Shown here piece by piece: positions 14,946 through 19,066 of a stretch of 19,066 nucleotides of DNA. Numbering within the stretch: position 1 is the stretch's first letter; every line of letters begins with the position of its first letter. The stretch spans positions 1-19,066 of the forward strand of contig JAGKXA010000068.1 of NCBI GenBank assembly GCA_021151615.1. Reading direction: 5' to 3'. Under the pieces are notes generated by a model. That model had not been told where the DNA came from. It did not search any database and saw only the letters and a program-made list of their open reading frames with translations. This DNA comes from Cellvibrionaceae bacterium. Lineage in GTDB: Bacteria > Pseudomonadota > Gammaproteobacteria > Pseudomonadales > Cellvibrionaceae. A program made the translations under genes and the position numbers.

Positions 14946-15028
14946 TCACACCATTTTTTCTATATCAATTTTTTTTGATATTGCTCCGGCAATTCTTATT
15001 CTCAAAGATTCCCATTGATAGGTTTTCC

Positions 15029-18000
15029 ATGACTGCACCTGCTGCCCTGCAAGCCCGTATTGACGCCCTCCATAAAGCCATTAAAGAGCGCATCCTGATC
15101 CTGGATGGCGGGATGGGCACCATGATCCAAAGCTATAAACTGAAGGAGGCAGACTATCGCGGTGCACGCTTTGCGGATTACCACATGGACATCGCCGGCA
15201 ATAACGACTTGCTGTGCATCACCAAGCCGGAAGTGATCCGCGAGATCCAGCGCGCCTACCTTGAAGCCGGCGCTGATATCCTGGAAACCAACACCTTTAA
15301 TTCCACGCGTATTTCCATGGCCGATTACGACATGGAAGAGCTGGTGCCGGAATTAAACTTCGCTGCCGCCAAACTCGCACGCGAACTCTGCGATGAGCTC
15401 ACGGCGCAAAACCCAGCCAAGCCGCGCTTTGTGGCCGGTGTACTTGGCCCAACCAGCCGTACCTGTTCCATTTCGCCCGACGTAAATGACCCGAGTGCGC
15501 GCAATGTGACTTTCGACCAGTTAGTTGAAAACTACGTCGAAGCGACTGATGCCCTGGTGAAAGGTGGTTCCGATATTATTTTGATCGAAACTATTTTCGA
15601 TACGCTGAATGCCAAAGCCGCTGTATTTGCGGTACAAAAATATTTTGATGATGTCGGCTTTCAATTGCCGATTATGATTTCCGGCACCATCACCGATGCA
15701 TCCGGCCGTACCCTTTCCGGCCAAACCACCGAAGCTTTTTATAACTCACTCGCACACGCACGCCCGCTCAGTATGGGTTTAAACTGCGCGCTGGGTGCAA
15801 AAGAATTGCGCCAGTACGTGCAGGAAATGTCGCGCGTAGCCAATTGTTTTGTCTCTGCGCACCCCAACGCCGGTTTGCCCAATGAATTCGGTGAATACGA
15901 TCAAACCGCGCAAGAAATGGTGGAAATTGTTGAAGAATTCGCTGCAAGTGGATTTTTAAATATTATCGGTGGCTGTTGCGGCACTACACCGGCACACATT
16001 AAAGCGCTGGCCGATGTGATGGCAAAATATCCACCGCGCACAATTCCTGATATAGAACCTGCATGCCGCCTGTCCGGCCTTGAGCCATTTAACATCACTA
16101 AAGATTCACTATTCGTAAACGTGGGTGAGCGCTGTAACGTTACCGGTTCGGCAAAATTTAAAAAATTAATTGTGGAAGAGGATTACACCACCGCACTCGA
16201 AGTGGCTTTAGAGCAAGTGGAGAACGGTGCGCAGGTAATCGACATCAACATGGACGAAGGCATGCTTGATGCCGAAAAAGCCATGGTGCGTTTTTTGAAT
16301 TTAATCGCAGGCGAGCCAGACATTGCACGTGTGCCCATTATGGTGGACTCATCCAAATGGGAAGTGATTGAAGCCGGTTTGAAATGCATTCAAGGCAAAC
16401 CCATAGTCAACTCCATTTCGCTGAAAGAAGGCGAAGAAGAATTTTTGGCTAAAGCAAAACTTTGTATGCGCTACGGCGCAGCAGTTGTCGTCATGGCGTT
16501 TGATGAAACCGGCCAAGCCGATACTATGGCGCGCAAAAAAGAAATTTGCGAACGCTCTTATCGCACACTGGTCGATAAACTCGATTTCCCGCCCGAAGAT
16601 ATTATTTTCGACCCGAATATATTTGCGGTTGCCACCGGTATTGAAGAGCACAACAACTACGCCGTGGATTTTATCGAAGCCACGCGTTGGATTCGCCACA
16701 ATCTCCCGCACGCTGGTGTGAGTGGCGGTGTGTCTAACGTGTCATTCTCTTTCCGCGGCAACAATCCGGTACGCGAAGCAATCCACTCGGTATTTTTGTA
16801 TCACGCCATTAAGGCCGGCATGAATATGGGCATCGTCAACGCGGGGCAACTCGCGGTGTACGATGACCTGCCCGCCGAGTTAAAAGATAAAGTAGAAGAC
16901 GTTATTCTCAACCGTCACGCAGGCGGCACTGAAGCACTGCTCGATATCGCCGAAAAATATCGCGGCGATGGCAGCGCAGGTGAAAAAAAAGAAGATCTGG
17001 AGTGGCGCAGCTGGCCCATCGCTAAACGTATCGAACACGCGTTGGTAAAAGGTGTATCGACTTATATCGAAGCCGATACCGAAGAAGCGCGTCAACACTA
17101 CCCCCGCCCGCTCGATGTGATTGAAGGCCCGTTAATGGACGGCATGAATGTAGTGGGAGATTTGTTTGGCGCCGGTAAAATGTTTTTGCCGCAAGTAGTG
17201 AAATCCGCGCGCGTCATGAAGCAATCTGTTGCCTACTTGCAGCCGTTTATTGAGGCCGAAAAAACCGAAGCTTCAAAACCTAACGGAAAAATTTTGATGG
17301 CCACCGTAAAAGGCGATGTGCATGACATCGGCAAAAATATTGTCGGCGTAGTGCTGCAATGTAATAACTTTGAAGTGGTTGATCTGGGTGTAATGGTGCC
17401 TTGCGACAAAATTATCGATACTGCCGTTGAACAAAACTGCGACATTATCGGCCTCTCGGGTTTGATCACCCCGTCACTGGACGAAATGGTATTTGTCGGC
17501 CGCGAAATGGAGCGCCGTGGCATTAACAAGCCATTAATGATTGGCGGTGCGACCACCTCCAAAGCGCACACCGCGGTAAAAATTGATCCGGTATTTAAAC
17601 TCAATCAAGTAGTGTACGTGGCCGACGCATCGCGTGCGGTCGGTGTCGCTAGTACACTGCTCTCTGATGAATTACGCCCGAAATTTATTGAAGACCTCAA
17701 ACAGGAATACGTGGAAGTCCGCGAGCGCAACGCTAACCGCAAGCCGCGCGGCACAGTGCGCTCCTACCCCGAAGCCATCGCCAAAGGTTTAAAACTGGAT
17801 TGGGCTAATTACATCCCACCAACACCCGCGTTTACCGGCGTAAAAGTATTTGAAGATTACGATTTAAATACCCTGGTAGATTTTATCGATTGGACACCCT
17901 TCTTTATCAGTTGGGACCTAGCCGGTAAATTCCCGCGCATTCTGGATGACGAAATCGTCGGCGAAGCCGCGCGCGCGCTGTGGGATGACGCGCAAAAAAT

Positions 18001-18751
18001 GCTGCGCAAATTAATCGATGAAAAATTAATTAAAGCCAATGGCGTGATCGGCTTCTGGCCAGCCAACACGGTGAATGCAGATGACATTGCAGTTTTTGAT
18101 ACAAACGGCAAACAGATTTCTACCTTGCATCACATTCGCCAACAACATTTAAAACAAGGCAATGAAAGTAAACCGCACCACTCGCTGGCAGATTTCGTCG
18201 CATCTAAAGAATCAGGCAAACAGGATTACATCGGCGGCTTTGCGGTCACCACCGGCATAGGCGCAGAAGAACTCGCGAAGGAATATCAAAACAACGGCGA
18301 CGACTATAATAGCATCATGGTCAAAGCCTTGGCCGACCGCTTGGCAGAAGCCTTTGCCGAACACATGCATCAACGCGTGCGCAAAGAATTCTGGGGTTAC
18401 GCCAGTGATGAAACCCTGGATAACGAAGAACTCATCAAAGAAAAATACCAAGGCATCCGCCCCGCACCCGGCTACCCCGCCTGCCCTGATCACACCGAAA
18501 AAGCATCGCTGTTTAAATTGCTCGATGCCGAGAAAAATACTGGCATCACGTTGACTGAACACTTTGCGATGTTACCAACAGCCGCTGTATCCGGCTGGTA
18601 TTTCTCCCACCCTGACTCGGTGTATTTCAATACCGATAAGATTGAGAAAGACCAGGTGGAAAGTTTGGCGCAGCGTAAGGGTGTGAGTGTGCAGGAAATT
18701 GAAAGATGGTTGAGCCCCGTACTCGCCTACGAACCCGACGCTACGGAGTAA
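15029..18751 (+). CDS. metH: Cobalamin-dependent methionine synthase
   Basis: Cytoplasmic enzyme of 1240 aa (E. coli 1227) that moves the methyl group of 5-methyltetrahydrofolate via cob(I)alamin to homocysteine. All four modules are present. The homocysteine domain has zinc cysteines C253 (NCALG), C316 and C317 (GGCCGTT). The folate domain begins near 360 (VNVGERCNVTGSAKF). The cobalamin cap and Rossmann domain has the lower-ligand histidine H765 in DVHDIG, plus the SGLITPSLDEM and GGATTSKAHTAVK loops. The C-terminal SAM-dependent reactivation domain has RPAPGYPACPDHTEK (R1144). The frame is open to a TTG at 14975, but the ATG at 15029 follows GATAGG and gives the expected N-terminus. Cys369 replaces the threonine of E. 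coli VGERTNVTG. A complete functional enzyme is expected, so the cell makes or imports B12. Confidence 0.97.
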   Translation: MTAPAALQARIDALHKAIKERILILDGGMGTMIQSYKLKEADYRGARFADYHMDIAGNNDLLCITKPEVIREIQRAYLEAGADILETNTFNSTRISMADYDMEELVPELNFAAAKLARELCDELTAQNPAKPRFVAGVLGPTSRTCSISPDVNDPSARNVTFDQLVENYVEATDALVKGGSDIILIETIFDTLNAKAAVFAVQKYFDDVGFQLPIMISGTITDASGRTLSGQTTEAFYNSLAHARPLSMGLNCALGAKELRQYVQEMSRVANCFVSAHPNAGLPNEFGEYDQTAQEMVEIVEEFAASGFLNIIGGCCGTTPAHIKALADVMAKYPPRTIPDIEPACRLSGLEPFNITKDSLFVNVGERCNVTGSAKFKKLIVEEDYTTALEVALEQVENGAQVIDINMDEGMLDAEKAMVRFLNLIAGEPDIARVPIMVDSSKWEVIEAGLKCIQGKPIVNSISLKEGEEEFLAKAKLCMRYGAAVVVMAFDETGQADTMARKKEICERSYRTLVDKLDFPPEDIIFDPNIFAVATGIEEHNNYAVDFIEATRWIRHNLPHAGVSGGVSNVSFSFRGNNPVREAIHSVFLYHAIKAGMNMGIVNAGQLAVYDDLPAELKDKVEDVILNRHAGGTEALLDIAEKYRGDGSAGEKKEDLEWRSWPIAKRIEHALVKGVSTYIEADTEEARQHYPRPLDVIEGPLMDGMNVVGDLFGAGKMFLPQVVKSARVMKQSVAYLQPFIEAEKTEASKPNGKILMATVKGDVHDIGKNIVGVVLQCNNFEVVDLGVMVPCDKIIDTAVEQNCDIIGLSGLITPSLDEMVFVGREMERRGINKPLMIGGATTSKAHTAVKIDPVFKLNQVVYVADASRAVGVASTLLSDELRPKFIEDLKQEYVEVRERNANRKPRGTVRSYPEAIAKGLKLDWANYIPPTPAFTGVKVFEDYDLNTLVDFIDWTPFFISWDLAGKFPRILDDEIVGEAARALWDDAQKMLRKLIDEKLIKANGVIGFWPANTVNADDIAVFDTNGKQISTLHHIRQQHLKQGNESKPHHSLADFVASKESGKQDYIGGFAVTTGIGAEELAKEYQNNGDDYNSIMVKALADRLAEAFAEHMHQRVRKEFWGYASDETLDNEELIKEKYQGIRPAPGYPACPDHTEKASLFKLLDAEKNTGITLTEHFAMLPTAAVSGWYFSHPDSVYFNTDKIEKDQVESLAQRKGVSVQEIERWLSPVLAYEPDATE

Positions 18752-18754
18752 ATT

Positions 18755-18836
18755 GTAGCCCGCAAGGAGTGCAACGGATTGCGGGGGTTTATCGAGAGAT
18801 GAAACCCCGCATTTCGCTAGGCTCCATGCGGGCTAC
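18755..18836. repeat. REP-like inverted pair after metH
   Basis: Two 32-base copies face each other: 18755-18786 (gtagcccgcaaggagtgcaa...gcgggg) and, inverted, 18805-18836 (ccccgcatttc...atgcgggctac), 18 bases apart. Each copy can itself fold through cccgca/tgcggg. The GTAGCCCGCA-(A/T)-GGAG...TGCGGG core is the kind of short palindromic repeat found dispersed in many gammaproteobacterial genomes, often linked to REP-associated tyrosine transposases. Starting three bases after the metH stop, it may also stabilise or end the metH message. Confidence 0.8.
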
Positions 18837-18909
18837 TTGTTGAAACTCTTTAGCTGAAGCCGTCAATTGAACAAGTAAAACATACAACTAAACAAATGGA
18901 TTTCATTTG

Positions 18910-19066
18910 ATGAATATTACAACCAAGTTAATAGTTCTTTTAGCAATAACTTTAGTTGGCTGCCAAAACACTCTAGATAAAAATTTTATCGAATTCGATA
19001 AAATTTACTCATCATCATTGATATGCGAGAAAAAATCTGTAAAAAAAATTAATCGTGAAATATATG
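18910..19066 (+). CDS. Putative small lipoprotein, 5' end only
   Basis: From the ATG at 18910 the frame stays open to the window edge (52 codons). The product begins MNITTKLIVLLAITLVGC, a typical lipoprotein signal: a lysine, a hydrophobic stretch and the lipobox LVGC with the acylated cysteine at residue 18. The mature part starts QNTLDKNF and is rich in Lys, Ile, Asn and Ser. The region is much richer in A and T than metH before it, which may mark recently acquired DNA. The ribosome binding site is weak (GGA about ten bases upstream). The function cannot be told from this fragment. Confidence 0.55.
   Translation, partial: MNITTKLIVLLAITLVGCQNTLDKNFIEFDKIYSSSLICEKKSVKKINREIY

Noticed and set aside
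14975..15028. TTG-initiated extension of MetH
   Set aside because: MetH of E. coli begins just before the ERILVLDGG segment; the ATG at 15029 already gives six residues more than that protein at the N-terminus.
14803..15028. Cobalamin or S-adenosylhomocysteine riboswitch before metH
   Set aside because: I could not find the conserved B12-box or the SAH-riboswitch core; only small hairpins are present.
1..19066. CRISPR array, tRNA, rRNA, prophage or insertion sequence
   Set aside because: No evenly spaced direct repeats, no transposase or integrase frame and no tRNA-like cloverleaf were seen; the tRNA-like loops before thrS are operator hairpins.

Overview
The window looks like chromosomal DNA of a gammaproteobacterium. 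Threonyl-tRNA synthetase, NfuA and MetH read like their Escherichia coli counterparts almost throughout. The iron genes match the piuA/piuC/piuB set known from Pseudomonas. A relative of Cellvibrio or another marine or soil gammaproteobacterium is my guess, not a demonstrated placement.

Layout. Positions 1-1353 (minus) hold the first 451 codons of thrS. Its leader (about 1354-1446) folds into two hairpins whose loops copy the anticodon loop of tRNA-Thr, with GGU and CGU. This is the architecture of the E. coli thrS translational operator. Positions 1529-1942 (minus) encode a small membrane protein of unknown function, with its start region inside a 13-bp inverted repeat.

Positions 2027-12567 (minus) hold an iron-siderophore locus in transcription order: a PiuA/Fiu-type TonB-dependent receptor, a PiuC/YbiX 2-oxoglutarate dioxygenase, a complete MacA-MacB-TolC-type tripartite pump, and a PiuB-type membrane flavoprotein reductase. 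The receptor promoter has a perfect -10 and a Fur-box-like sequence lying in its spacer. Together the genes could bring a ferric siderophore across the outer membrane, reduce the iron at the inner membrane, and export or recycle a ligand. The recycling part is inference, by analogy with PvdRT-OpmQ of Pseudomonas.

Positions 12796-13599 (plus, divergent from the receptor) encode an orphan periplasmic solute-binding protein. It converges on nfuA (13653-14240, minus) across a strong bidirectional terminator. nfuA is preceded by a near-perfect type 1 IscR site. After a gene-poor stretch with hairpins comes a small membrane protein (14578-14802, plus), then full-length cobalamin-dependent methionine synthase metH (15029-18751, plus). 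A REP-like inverted pair follows metH. The window ends inside an AT-rich lipoprotein gene (18910 onward, plus).

No tRNA, rRNA, CRISPR array, insertion sequence or prophage gene was seen. The strongest signals for follow-up are the siderophore locus with its embedded efflux pump, the thrS operator, and the IscR and Fur sites.
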